In this document: one piece after another, positions 37,768 to 46,190 of the stretch
Position numbering within the stretch: position 1 is the first letter of the stretch
Layout of the letters: each line of letters starts with the position of its first letter
NCBI RefSeq assembly: GCF_000949135.2
Contig: NZ_JTAN02000004.1
Span: 1 to 64,000, forward strand
From: Burkholderia sp. USMB20
Lineage (GTDB): Bacteria; Pseudomonadota; Gammaproteobacteria; Burkholderiales; Burkholderiaceae
Length of the DNA stretch: 64,000 nt
Direction of reading: 5' to 3'
Position numbers and translations under genes: made by a program
The notes under the pieces: model-generated
Databases searched by the model: none
Seen by the model: only the letters and a program-made list of their open reading frames with translations
Told to the model about the DNA's origin: nothing

Positions 37768-38097
37768 ATGAAGAAAATTGCCTTGCATTTGATGGACGCC
37801 GCATTGGTCTCGGCGGTTTTGTTTTTTTACTACGTTCGCGCATTTTACGGTCACGGTCGAGCACCAATATCAACCCAAATGGCTCATTGGCGAGACGTAT
37901 GCTTCGTCTTGACGCTTATCGCGATGTTTGTCATTCCATTTCGAGTAAAAAAATCATATCCGAGCATATATAACTTCGCTACATTTAACGCAAAAGGAGA
38001 GAGAAGAAAAACAATATTAATTCCATTATTGACAACGATTACGATCATCATCGGCACGGTGGCAATAATTCGAATATTCATTGTGGCGGCGCCGTAA
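37768..38097 (+). CDS. Small low-GC integral membrane protein, unknown function
   Basis: A 109-residue protein (MKKIALHLMDAALVSAVLFF) with three predicted membrane spans at about 5-25, 42-62 and 83-107. Loops contain several Lys/Arg, and codon use is AT-rich, quite unlike the rest of the window. The ATG at 37768 follows a GGCGGGG ribosome-like stretch; an in-frame ATG 14 codons upstream is less likely. I do not recognise the family. Its base composition groups it with the reverse transcriptase 2 kb away as acquired DNA. Confidence 0.65.
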   Translation: MKKIALHLMDAALVSAVLFFYYVRAFYGHGRAPISTQMAHWRDVCFVLTLIAMFVIPFRVKKSYPSIYNFATFNAKGERRKTILIPLLTTITIIIGTVAIIRIFIVAAP

Positions 38098-38439
38098 ACA
38101 GGGGGGCGTTAATAGTTGTGAATACATCTTCATATCCGAGTCCACTGTGATCATACCTGCACCTTATCTGACAAGACGCAGATCACAAACCTACGCCGAG
38201 ACCTACGCCAGACGTTTCAGCGATGGGCCGTTACCGACCCGTTGCAGACTCCGGCAGCCGTGATACGAACGTCGTTTGAGCCTGAGGAAGCGGTCGTTCG
38301 CGTCGTCTACGCAAAGCAGGACACGACGACTTTGACACTGGGGTCGCTCTTGCGAGGGCCTCTCACGTGGTAATCTATAGAATCGACCTGCCCACGTTGC
38401 GCCGACGCGAATTCAATTCCCCCCCTTTTTTGACTCGCC
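38098..38439. other. Intergenic region before the AraC gene
   Basis: 342 bp of moderate GC with no supportable gene. The sequence just before the AraC start (38345-38440) is comparatively AT-rich and likely holds its promoter. Confidence 0.5.
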
Positions 38440-39267
38440 ATGCCCCGAAAAGCTGCCTCCGCGCGCCCAGACTGGGTGATGCGTACCCAACCGACAGAAG
38501 GCATAGAGCGCATTGAGGCCTGGTTTCATGGCAAAGCGTATGCCATGCATCGCCACGATACGTACGCGGTCGGACGCACGCTCGCAGGGGTGCAGAGTTT
38601 CAGTTATCGACGCAGTCGCCGCGACAGCCTGCCGGGCAACACCATCGTGCTACACCCTGACGAAGCACATGATGGTCAGGCGGGTACGTGCGAGGGCTTC
38701 CGTTACCGCATGATTTACGTGGAGCCAGCACTTTTTCAAGACGTGTTGGGTGGCCAGGCGCTTCCGTTCCTCGAAGACGGTGTGACAACTGACCCACGCA
38801 TCGCAGCGGCAACGGAAACCCTGCTTCAACGTGTAGACCATACGTTCGAGCCGCTTGAGCAGAGCGACGCGCTAGCCGAGCTTGCGCATGCGCTCGCCGC
38901 CGTCTCTGGCATGCAGCGCGAACGAGGCAAGGGCGATTATTTCGCGGCACGCCGTGCTCGCGATTTTTTGCACGCGAACTTCACGCGAGTAGTCACGCTC
39001 GAAGAAGTGGAAATCGCAACGGGCCGCGACCGTTGGAGCCTCTCGCATGATTTCCGCACGTTCTACGGCACGAGTCCGTATCGCTACCTCACCATGCGTC
39101 GGCTTGATGCGGTGCGGCGCTCACTGCTCTCGGGCATCTCGCTAGCGAGTGCTGCGGCAGACGCAGGCTTTGCAGATCAGAGTCACATGACGCGTCATTT
39201 CCTGAAGGCCTTCGGCCTAACGCCGGGAGTCTGGCTCCAGATAGTGGACAACGTGCCCCTCGATTGA
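38440..39267 (+). CDS. AraC-family transcriptional regulator
   Basis: A 275-residue regulator. The N-terminal cupin-like sensing domain (about 20-120) has YAMHRHDTYAVG and HPDEAHDGQAG. The C-terminal AraC double HTH (about 170-270) has DFLHANFTRVVTLEEVEIA and AGFADQSHMTRHFLKAFGLTP. A cupin gene begins 81 bp downstream in the same direction and is its likely target or partner. GC content and codon choice are below those of the flanking operons, so it is probably part of the acquired island. Confidence 0.9.
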   Translation: MPRKAASARPDWVMRTQPTEGIERIEAWFHGKAYAMHRHDTYAVGRTLAGVQSFSYRRSRRDSLPGNTIVLHPDEAHDGQAGTCEGFRYRMIYVEPALFQDVLGGQALPFLEDGVTTDPRIAAATETLLQRVDHTFEPLEQSDALAELAHALAAVSGMQRERGKGDYFAARRARDFLHANFTRVVTLEEVEIATGRDRWSLSHDFRTFYGTSPYRYLTMRRLDAVRRSLLSGISLASAAADAGFADQSHMTRHFLKAFGLTPGVWLQIVDNVPLD

Positions 39268-39348
39268 ACTGTCACCCACGATCGTTCAATACGGCGCTCT
39301 GATGGCTGAGTATTCTCGACGGCACATCCATACCGAACGGAGAGAACG

Positions 39349-39774
39349 ATGTCCACTTCAACATATTCCCTCACAGCCCCCGCCTCACGCGGTCAATGCG
39401 AAGCAATCGACCTGACTGGCAAGATCGCGTTGATTGACGGGCACTGGCAACCGCGCGTGGTTGCGGAAATGAACGATTATCAGTTCAAGGTCGTCAAGCT
39501 CGAAGGTGAATTCGTTTGGCACAAGCACGCTGATACAGATGAGACCTTTATCGTGCTAGACGGTGAATTGCGAATCGACTTTCGTGGCGAACCATCGGGA
39601 GACGGCTCTATCGTGTTGCGTGCGGGTCAGATGGCCGTCGTGCCGAAAGGCGTCGAACACAAGCCTTGCGCGCCTGCCGAAGTGAAACTGTTGCTGATCG
39701 AACCGCGCGGTGTCGTGAATACCGGCGACAGCGCAACAAGCGAACGCACTGTACTAAACGATCAGTGGATTTAA
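39349..39774 (+). CDS. Cupin-domain protein
   Basis: A 141-residue cytosolic cupin (no signal peptide). Motif 1 is GEFVWHKHADTDETFIVLDGELRID with the His-His-Glu metal ligands, and motif 2 is VPKGVEHKP. A strong GGAGAGA ribosome site precedes the ATG. It lies 81 bp after an AraC regulator in the same direction. This AraC-plus-cupin arrangement is common, but the reaction or ligand is not known. Lower GC than the flanking chromosome. Confidence 0.85.
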   Translation: MSTSTYSLTAPASRGQCEAIDLTGKIALIDGHWQPRVVAEMNDYQFKVVKLEGEFVWHKHADTDETFIVLDGELRIDFRGEPSGDGSIVLRAGQMAVVPKGVEHKPCAPAEVKLLLIEPRGVVNTGDSATSERTVLNDQWI

Positions 39775-40108
39775 GCGCCCGCGTTTGAAAGAAGGCGGCG
39801 CAGATGCATGCCCCCTTTTTTCGAATCTACGCTAAATGTCCGCTGCGCGTCGGAAAGCCGCCGTCCACTCCACCGTCACGAATGTCAGATGGTGGCCGAA
39901 CCCGGAAGCTCGAAGTTGGTCGACAGTCGCGCTCTGGCACCGGCCCCCCCCGACTTCCGCTGTCGACCCTGAACGGCCAGTCCGGCCGTCGCGAACTCAG
40001 CGGCCGGTTTAAATGGGACAACGGCCAAGCGCTTTACTGGAGCGGCACAACTTTAATTTCGTTCAGCGCGATTATTTCGCTTCCGAAAATTGGCGCCGTT
40101 GAAAGTGT
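39775..40108. other. Intergenic region downstream of the reverse transcriptase gene
   Basis: No gene is supportable. A 9-bp inverted repeat GGTCGACAG (39918-39926) and CTGTCGACC (39960-39968) flanks a loop with an 8-C tract. It lies about 140 bp past the reverse transcriptase stop, and also downstream of the cupin on the other strand. It could be a bidirectional terminator hairpin or part of an eroded element. Confidence 0.4.
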
Positions 40109-41797
40109 TTAGACTGCGCCATTTTCAACAGAAGGCTTCGGTGGAGAGAAAAACTGGAAACCCTTCTTCTTCAGGTTAGCGAGAAAACCTTGCCCGTTTC
40201 CTGAGAGTTCGGCCTCAGACCAAACTTGATAAATCAATAGCCAATGTTTGTCTTTTTCACGCGCATCCGCTTTCAGCAGCGCGTTTGTCCTATTTTTTAC
40301 TGCTTTTGCTATCTTTTTGCGGTCTCGAAGCAATGCGTACTCGAGTAGCAATACATTCACAACGCAATCATCTAGAGCTATGACGTCGATGAGCTCCTTG
40401 TCGTCCAAGTCGAGAACCAAGTTGTGCTTGAGAACAAGGAACAAAGCATGGGCTATGGTGTCCGGATATAGCTTGCGCAGTCCTATTCTGATCAACTCCC
40501 TGGAGAATTCAGCTATTTTTTCCAGCGCGCCATCATGCCAGTACGGTGCAAAAACGTGCTCGTCCAAAAGTGGAACAAGGTACGGGTAAGCTAACGCAAG
40601 ATTCATTGCTTCCTGCGTATACATTCGCTTCGCCCTCAAACTGAGATTTCGCGGGGCGATTCCATCTGGATCTCCAGGACTCTTCTTCGTGCGCGTCTTC
40701 GCCAGCACCTTGATTGCGTAGTTCAGTGGGGTCGACTTACCTATAGTTTGGCCGCAAGTTAATGCGAGATCCAAATATGAACGGATTTCAGAAAACTTGA
40801 GTTCGTCGTTAGGAAATTTGAATCGATTAAGCACCAATATCCAATCCTCGTCGCTTGGACGGGGAAGAGACAAAATTTTGGTTTTTTTCTCGTTTAGCGA
40901 CATCTCGAAAGCACGCAACCCCAACCCTAAATCCTTGATAAACCGCTCTGCCTCTTCGAAATTTGCAGCGTAGAAGCTGTAATCATCCACATGTCGCTTA
41001 ACCTTGCGATACCCCTTTTTCTGTAAGTCGGCATCAATCTGCGTCAAGATGATCTCCGAGATGATGTTCGACGCATGAGGGCCTATCAGCAATCCGTTGG
41101 TCTGACGGTCGCGCGTGTTCTGGGTGCATCTATCAAGTAGGTTTCCTGCAAAGTTGATCAAGCTGTCGCTTCCCTTTGCGGCCTCCTTACCATGGAGCGC
41201 CCAAGGAACAGAGTGTGTGTATATGCTCGGGAAGCAAGTGGCGATGTCGGCGGCAACAACAAATTGTGCGCCGGACATCCATCGAAGCTCATCTTCTTCG
41301 AATTGGAAGCGCTCGTCACCCTTATAGTTCATCTCGAAGATCTTACCGTCTCCGACATGCCGCACATAAATTCGGCTGAAAGCCGGATCCGGCTTATTGC
41401 AATGAATGGCGATGGTTTCCCAGTGCTTAGAGATCGCCAGTGCCTGAGCTGCATATGCTTGTGGATGCGGGATACCCAGATGCCTCGGAATATTGCTGTC
41501 CCGCAACGCCTCGTATCTCACGTAGTCGTGAGCACATTTGCCAATTTCTTTTTTTAGCGTCGATTCATCAAGTTCGTCAAGAAGGCTGCCCATCGCGCCC
41601 AAAACGATTTGAGTTAAACCCGCGCTGGAAAAGCATGGCGGAATTTTCTCATTAAACAAGCCGTGATCTAGCAAACCATACAATACATCGGAAGGGCTCA
41701 GTTGCTCCTTGGTGGCGTCGTACCAGGGAATTTCTAGATTTTCGAGAAGTTCGTCAAACTCTATTGCGGGGGCAGAGGCGATGCCGGTTGAATTCAC
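40109..41797 (-). CDS. Stand-alone defence-type reverse transcriptase (UG/retron-like group)
   Basis: A 562-residue protein with a GTG start preceded by AAGGT at good spacing. RT landmarks: motif A VVAADIATCFPSIYTHSVPW (about 183-202), motif B NGLLIGPHASNIISEIIL, motif C KRHVDDYSFY (about 262-271, HVDD where most RTs have YxDD or FVDD), and motif D LNEKKTKIL. About 240 further residues form an alpha-helical C-terminal region with no maturase, integrase or endonuclease motif. This is the style of 'unknown group' antiphage RTs (DRT systems) rather than of group II introns or DGRs. I do not assign a DRT type. It is clearly lower in GC than its surroundings and stands alone between a cupin and an IclR gene. 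Confidence 0.85.
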   Translation of the reverse strand: MNSTGIASAPAIEFDELLENLEIPWYDATKEQLSPSDVLYGLLDHGLFNEKIPPCFSSAGLTQIVLGAMGSLLDELDESTLKKEIGKCAHDYVRYEALRDSNIPRHLGIPHPQAYAAQALAISKHWETIAIHCNKPDPAFSRIYVRHVGDGKIFEMNYKGDERFQFEEDELRWMSGAQFVVAADIATCFPSIYTHSVPWALHGKEAAKGSDSLINFAGNLLDRCTQNTRDRQTNGLLIGPHASNIISEIILTQIDADLQKKGYRKVKRHVDDYSFYAANFEEAERFIKDLGLGLRAFEMSLNEKKTKILSLPRPSDEDWILVLNRFKFPNDELKFSEIRSYLDLALTCGQTIGKSTPLNYAIKVLAKTRTKKSPGDPDGIAPRNLSLRAKRMYTQEAMNLALAYPYLVPLLDEHVFAPYWHDGALEKIAEFSRELIRIGLRKLYPDTIAHALFLVLKHNLVLDLDDKELIDVIALDDCVVNVLLLEYALLRDRKKIAKAVKNRTNALLKADAREKDKHWLLIYQVWSEAELSGNGQGFLANLKKKGFQFFSPPKPSVENGAV

Positions 41798-42211
41798 GTT
41801 CGCACCTTATGGCAGGTCGCTGAAAAGATGATCACCGGATCTTACACTTTTTGATGTTCTGACAGGTCCTTTCATGCATATGCGGTATGAAATGCCGATG
41901 CCATAGACCTCTGGCAACGCCGCAGTGATTCCCAGCGTTCCCCGTGCCCTTTTGTCTCTTGTAGGGTGAAAAGCGGCCCTTCGAATCACTACGTGGAAAC
42001 GCTCGTTAGCGTCCGGACTTGGCCGATCGCCGACATTTCGCACCGCGCTCCCCGGAAATCCGCGATGACCCAATAAAAACGACAACGTCATCGAACAAGG
42101 CAACGGCATACAGATCAACCGCCGTGAATTCAACCCCCATACAGCCCCGTCGAATACACAAGCCTTCCCGCCCAAACGAAACGCGTCGCGCCAACATCCG
42201 GGCGCGACACA
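41798..42211. other. 414-bp non-coding leader upstream of the reverse transcriptase
   Basis: No gene is supportable. The stretch has mixed GC and small hairpin potential, such as ACGCT-CGTT-AGCGT near 42000. It lies directly upstream of the RT on the same strand. Some defence RTs are accompanied by a templating non-coding RNA in this position, so it is the place to look for one, but I cannot fold it here. Confidence 0.45.
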
Positions 42212-43075
42212 CTAGCGCTTTGAAGCACGCCCGCGCGTCGTCGCCTTTGCTGCCGCAACCGGCGCCACTTCCGCCGGGGCAGCCGCCGTGCCCGTCCGCT
42301 TGAACCACGGCGAACCCAGCGTGGCCGCGCTCATGTCCGACGCAGCCGCGAGCAACAGCGGCGCGAGTTCCTTCAGGCGCGACTCCGGCAGGCGGCTCGT
42401 CGGCCCGGCGAGGCTCACGATACCGACCACTTCGTTCGTGACCGGATTGCGCACGGCTGCCGCGATCGACGTCATGCCGACCTCGTACGTCTCGATCGCC
42501 ATCCCGTAGCCACGCGCGCGTGCGCCGTTCAAATCCTTCAGGAACTGCTGGATCGTCTTCGGTGCGCGCGGTACATTCTGCACCTTCGCGCTGAGCCCGC
42601 CCTGCCTCGACACCAGTTCGATCGCGCGCTCGTCGGGCAGCGTCGCGAGCCACGCCTGGCCGCTCGCGGTGCAATGCAGCGGCGGCTGGCTGCCCATGTC
42701 CGGGTCGTAACGCAGGCCGGACTTCGCACCCTGCGCCTTGCCGACGAACGTGATGTGATCGTCCTCGACCACGCCCAGCCGCGCCAGTTCGCCCGACGAC
42801 TCGGCCAGGCGATCGAGCACCGGCTGGGAAATGTCGAATACCCCGCTCGTCGACAAATAGATCAGCGCGAGCGACACCAGCTTCAGCGCCAGCATGTATT
42901 CGCCGTGCTCCTCGTCCTGACGGACGAACCCCTCGTCGATCAGCATCGACAGCAGGCGATGCGTGCCGCTGCGGGGAATGTTCAGCGTATCGGCAATGGT
43001 GGCCAGCGGCATGCGGCCGCCGTTCTTTGCCAGCAATTCCAGCACTGCGAGCGCACGCTCGAGATTTCCTGCCAT
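42212..43075 (-). CDS. IclR-family transcriptional regulator of the catabolic regulon
   Basis: A 287-residue IclR regulator. The N-terminal winged helix is at about 1-65 (LERALAVLELLAKNGGRMPLATIAD...RSGTHRLLSMLIDEG). The effector domain follows, with LHCTASGQAWLATLP and IVSLAGPTSRLPESRL. An Ala/Lys/Arg-rich tail of about 25 residues ends ATTRGRASKR. A site resembling the regulon operator (43109-43123) lies 34 bp upstream, suggesting autoregulation, and further copies precede the neighbouring catabolic transcripts up to 56.3 kb. It is therefore the likely master regulator of 43-59 kb. The effector is unknown. Confidence 0.9.
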   Translation of the reverse strand: MAGNLERALAVLELLAKNGGRMPLATIADTLNIPRSGTHRLLSMLIDEGFVRQDEEHGEYMLALKLVSLALIYLSTSGVFDISQPVLDRLAESSGELARLGVVEDDHITFVGKAQGAKSGLRYDPDMGSQPPLHCTASGQAWLATLPDERAIELVSRQGGLSAKVQNVPRAPKTIQQFLKDLNGARARGYGMAIETYEVGMTSIAAAVRNPVTNEVVGIVSLAGPTSRLPESRLKELAPLLLAAASDMSAATLGSPWFKRTGTAAAPAEVAPVAAAKATTRGRASKR

Positions 43076-43108
43076 GGCGCCTTCTCGTCCGTATGGTGAA
43101 TGTCAAAT

Positions 43109-43123
43109 AAGAACACAATTCCA
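43109..43123. promoter_or_regulatory. Putative IclR operator, site a (own promoter)
   Basis: AAGAACACAATTCCA matches the operator TGGAAT-N3-ATTCCA of the neighbouring sites, with an intact right half (ATTCCA) and a degenerate left half. A second overlapping palindrome, AATTCCATACTGGAATT (43118-43134), is also present. Position just before the IclR start fits negative autoregulation. Confidence 0.55.
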
Positions 43124-43183
43124 TACTGGAATTCAAGAGAATTTGCGCGACACCGCCCCCCCGCCGTGGCGCCGCGCTCGCCG

Positions 43184-44590
43184 TCAGTGGCCGGCAGCCC
43201 CGCTCACGGCCACGAACCTTCCGCGATGGCGCGCGCCCTTGAGCAGCACCGCCGCACCGCCCACGGCCGCCGGCACCGCAAGCGCCGCGAAGACCTGGCC
43301 GAAGCTCCAGTTCGCATGGAGCATGGCCGCGCCCAGCATCGCGCCCGCGATGCCGCCGAAACGGCCGACTCCGAGCATCCAGCTCGTCCCGGTGGCCCGC
43401 ATCTCGGTCGGATAGGAGCCGGCCGCCAGCGCGCAGAAGCCCGTATTCGAACCGTTCATGCAGTACCCGATGCCGAACGCGAGCACGCAGATCACGCCGA
43501 ACGGATGAGCCGACACACCCATGTACCAGGCCAGCGCGCCGCCGGCGAGCACGGTCGCGCCGAGCGCGGCGTGCGGATTGAATCGGTCCATCTGCCAGCC
43601 GATCAGCAACGAGCCGACCGTTCCGCCCGCCTGGAACAGCGCGCCGACGATCGCCGCCTCGGCCAGCGAAAACCCCAGACCGCGAATCAGCGTCGGCAGC
43701 CAGTTGCCGAGCAGATAGACGGTCAGCAATCCCGCGAAGTAGCAGATCCACAGCATCACCGTGCCGAATGCATGTTCGCGCGACAGAATCGCGCGAACGG
43801 GGCTGCGCACGTCGCGCACCGGTTCGGCGGACACGAACCGCGTCCGTGCGTCGGCGACCGCCGGCTGTATGCGATTCAGCACGCCGATGAGCCGTGCGCG
43901 GCGCCGCTCCGACAGCGCGAGATACCGCGCCGATTCCGGCAGCCATTTGACGAGGATGGGCACGTACGCGATCGGCAGCACGCCGCCGAGCAGCAGGACC
44001 GAATGCCAGCCCCACGCTTCGATCATCCACGCGCTCACGAAGCCGCCGCCCGCCGCGCCGAACGTGAAGCCGCAGAACACGGCCGTCACCATCAGCGCGC
44101 GCCGCCGCGGCGGCGCATATTCGGCCATCAGCGTGGCCGCGTTCGGCATCGACGCGCCCAGGCCGATGCCGGTCAGGAAGCGCAGCACCGTCAGCGACAC
44201 CACGCCGGTCGCAAACGCCGATGCAATGCTCCACAGGCCGAAGAACATCACCGCGCTGACCATCACCGTCTTGCGGCCGAAGCGGTCGGACATCGGGCCG
44301 GCCGTGAGCGCGCCGAACGCGAGGCCGAGCAGGCCACCGCTCATCACCGGGCCCAGCGCGTCACGCGGAATCGACCACGCGCCGGAAATCGACGGCGCGA
44401 TGAAGCCGATCATTACCGTGTCGAGCCCGTCGAGCATCACGATCAGCATGCACAACACCAGCACGAGCCACTGGAACCGGCCCACCGGCCGCGTATCGAG
44501 AAATTGCTGAACGTCGAGTGAGCGCGCGTCATTCGATTCGCTTTCCTGAATGAAATGTTTCGGCCGTCGGGCCGTCTGCGAGGAAGTCAT
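43184..44590 (-). CDS. MFS transporter, aromatic acid:H+ symporter type (AAHS)
   Basis: A 468-residue 12-span major facilitator. The start at 44590 has GGAGA 7 bases upstream. MVMLDGLDTVMIGFIAPSIS in the first span (with the Asp typical of AAHS) and GPMSDRFGRKTVM between spans 2 and 3 (MFS motif A) support an aromatic or hydroaromatic acid importer such as PcaK, MhpT or a shikimate/vanillate carrier. It is the last gene of the leftward catabolic operon (47932 to 43184). With the ABC importer at 50-55 kb it gives the cluster two uptake systems. Confidence 0.88.
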   Translation of the reverse strand: MTSSQTARRPKHFIQESESNDARSLDVQQFLDTRPVGRFQWLVLVLCMLIVMLDGLDTVMIGFIAPSISGAWSIPRDALGPVMSGGLLGLAFGALTAGPMSDRFGRKTVMVSAVMFFGLWSIASAFATGVVSLTVLRFLTGIGLGASMPNAATLMAEYAPPRRRALMVTAVFCGFTFGAAGGGFVSAWMIEAWGWHSVLLLGGVLPIAYVPILVKWLPESARYLALSERRRARLIGVLNRIQPAVADARTRFVSAEPVRDVRSPVRAILSREHAFGTVMLWICYFAGLLTVYLLGNWLPTLIRGLGFSLAEAAIVGALFQAGGTVGSLLIGWQMDRFNPHAALGATVLAGGALAWYMGVSAHPFGVICVLAFGIGYCMNGSNTGFCALAAGSYPTEMRATGTSWMLGVGRFGGIAGAMLGAAMLHANWSFGQVFAALAVPAAVGGAAVLLKGARHRGRFVAVSGAAGH

Positions 44591-44705
44591 GCTGATGTCT
44601 CCGGAGATGCTGTTCTTGTTGTCGTATCGAATGCCCGATCCGCGCGCCGGCGCGATGCCTGGCGCCGATCGGGCCCGTTGCGTCGAGAAGGCGGCCGCCA
44701 CGCGA

Positions 44706-45539
44706 TCAGGCCGGCACGGCCGCCGCATCGATCACGGCAACGGTGGCTTCACGCAGGCGGCGCGCGCGCTCGACGGCAGGCGTCGTCTTCGCCCACGCCT
44801 CGTTCGGCACCTCGACGCTCACCGGCAGGTGAGCGGGCAGCGCGCGCAGGATGCCCGCAAGGTCGAGACCGCCATCGCCCGGCACCATCCGCGCGCAGCG
44901 TGCCTGGAACAGCAGCGTGTCGACGTCGGTCGGTCGGTCGGCCGGCGCATCGCAGAACTGGACGTAGCCGAAGTACGCGTGCGGCAACGCGCGCAACGCG
45001 TCGAGCGACGAGCCGGCACGATCGAAGTGGATCGGATCGACGATCAATCCGGTGTTGCGCCGGCCGCACGCGTCGACGATGCGCGCGCCGGCGCCGATGT
45101 CCTTCACGTCGGTCCACGGCATCGGCTCCAGCGACGGCGACAGGCCGAGCGGCGCGGCCAGGTCGCACAGCCGGCCGAGCCGGTCGACGGTGCGCGCCTC
45201 GTCGGGATCGTTGCCGGCCACGAGGACGTAGCGCGCGCCGAGCTCCGCCGCCGTTTCGAGCATCGGCAGGTAGTGCGTCACGTCGGTATCGGGCTTCAGG
45301 CGCGCGATCTCGACGTCGAGCACGCGCATGCCCGTATCGCGCAGGACCGCCAGCGTTTCGCGCCTGAGCGGCGTATCGCCGACGATCTCGTGGCGAACCT
45401 CGGTGTCGGTGGCCGGCAGCAGTCGCAGGCCGACGTAGTCGTAGCCGGCGTCGACGGCGCATCGCACCATCTGCGGCGGGCTCAGTTCGAGCACGGTCAG
45501 CGCCGACAGCGACAGCGCGCGGAATTGAGGCTGGGTCAT
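44706..45539 (-). CDS. Sugar-phosphate isomerase/epimerase-fold protein (AP endonuclease 2 family TIM barrel)
   Basis: A 277-residue xylose-isomerase-like TIM barrel. Metal-binding Glu, Asp and His residues fall at LGLSPSLEPMPW, GLIVDPIHFDRAG and FGYVQFCDAP, with VSVEVPNEAW near the end. This fold includes inosose and dehydroshikimate dehydratases as well as sugar isomerases and epimerases. In this cluster, beside an AroE-like enzyme, a dehydratase or epimerase on a cyclic polyol or hydroaromatic acid is plausible. The start MTQPQFRALSL is chosen because the upstream extension is not family-like. Confidence 0.86.
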   Translation of the reverse strand: MTQPQFRALSLSALTVLELSPPQMVRCAVDAGYDYVGLRLLPATDTEVRHEIVGDTPLRRETLAVLRDTGMRVLDVEIARLKPDTDVTHYLPMLETAAELGARYVLVAGNDPDEARTVDRLGRLCDLAAPLGLSPSLEPMPWTDVKDIGAGARIVDACGRRNTGLIVDPIHFDRAGSSLDALRALPHAYFGYVQFCDAPADRPTDVDTLLFQARCARMVPGDGGLDLAGILRALPAHLPVSVEVPNEAWAKTTPAVERARRLREATVAVIDAAAVPA

Positions 45540-45578
45540 ATCGTCTCCTTGAGCGTCATGGCGCACTACGCGGCACGT

Positions 45579-46190
45579 TCAGCGCAACGGCGAAAACGGC
45601 GCGGGCACGCAGATCGTCGATTCCATGGTCGTGAGGTGGGCCGGGCCGCCCTTCGGCGGCCAGATGCCGTCCTTGACCGCTTCGGCGCGAATGCGCGAAC
45701 GCTCGTCCACGCTCGCATACGGCCAGATGTTCAGGAACCGCGGCGTGTCGCCGTCGAGCGCATACATCGCGCCGACCAGCGGCGAGCGGCGGGTGCGCTC
45801 CGGCACCGCCTGCTCCCACACGTCGATCGTGTGCTGCAGGCTGCCGAGCTTCGTGCCGTACACGCGCATCTCGTAGATGCCGCCGTGCACGGCCGGTTCG
45901 ATCGGCGGCAGGAACGGGAACAGCGCATAGCTGGCCGTCTTCACGTCGATGATCGATTCGCCGCAGCCGAACGGGTTGCCTTCGAGCAGCATCCGTTTGC
46001 GCTCGGCGACGAGCGCGGCCTCCGATTCATAACCGCGCAGCACCAGCACCTGACCGAGCGTGCCGATGTCCGAGTACCACGCGCCGAGCAGCCTGCCGCC
46101 GTGCGGATCGCCGCTGGCCTGAATCCCTTCGAAGACCTGCGCGTTCGCGCCGATCTTCACCGTGAGCGTCACTACGTCATACAGTCTCAT
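45579..46190 (-). CDS. NIPSNAP-family protein, two tandem domains
   Basis: A 203-residue protein made of two NIPSNAP-like ferredoxin-fold repeats: MRLYDVVTLTVKIG (first half) and GIYEMRVYGTKLGSL (second half, from about residue 107). Each pairs with a Trp/Tyr region (LLGAWYSDIGTLGQV and PRFLNIWPYASVDERS). Its ATG overlaps the flavoprotein stop by 4 bp. NIPSNAP proteins in bacterial catabolic operons are usually of unknown enzymatic role; a rearrangement or auxiliary function next to the flavoprotein is possible. Confidence 0.85.
   Translation of the reverse strand: MRLYDVVTLTVKIGANAQVFEGIQASGDPHGGRLLGAWYSDIGTLGQVLVLRGYESEAALVAERKRMLLEGNPFGCGESIIDVKTASYALFPFLPPIEPAVHGGIYEMRVYGTKLGSLQHTIDVWEQAVPERTRRSPLVGAMYALDGDTPRFLNIWPYASVDERSRIRAEAVKDGIWPPKGGPAHLTTMESTICVPAPFSPLR

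Noticed and set aside
40109-41797. Group II intron maturase or retron assignment for the reverse transcriptase
   Set aside because: There is no maturase X domain, HNH endonuclease, intron 5'/3' consensus or recognisable msr-msd next to it. The C-terminal helical extension fits unknown-group defence RTs better.
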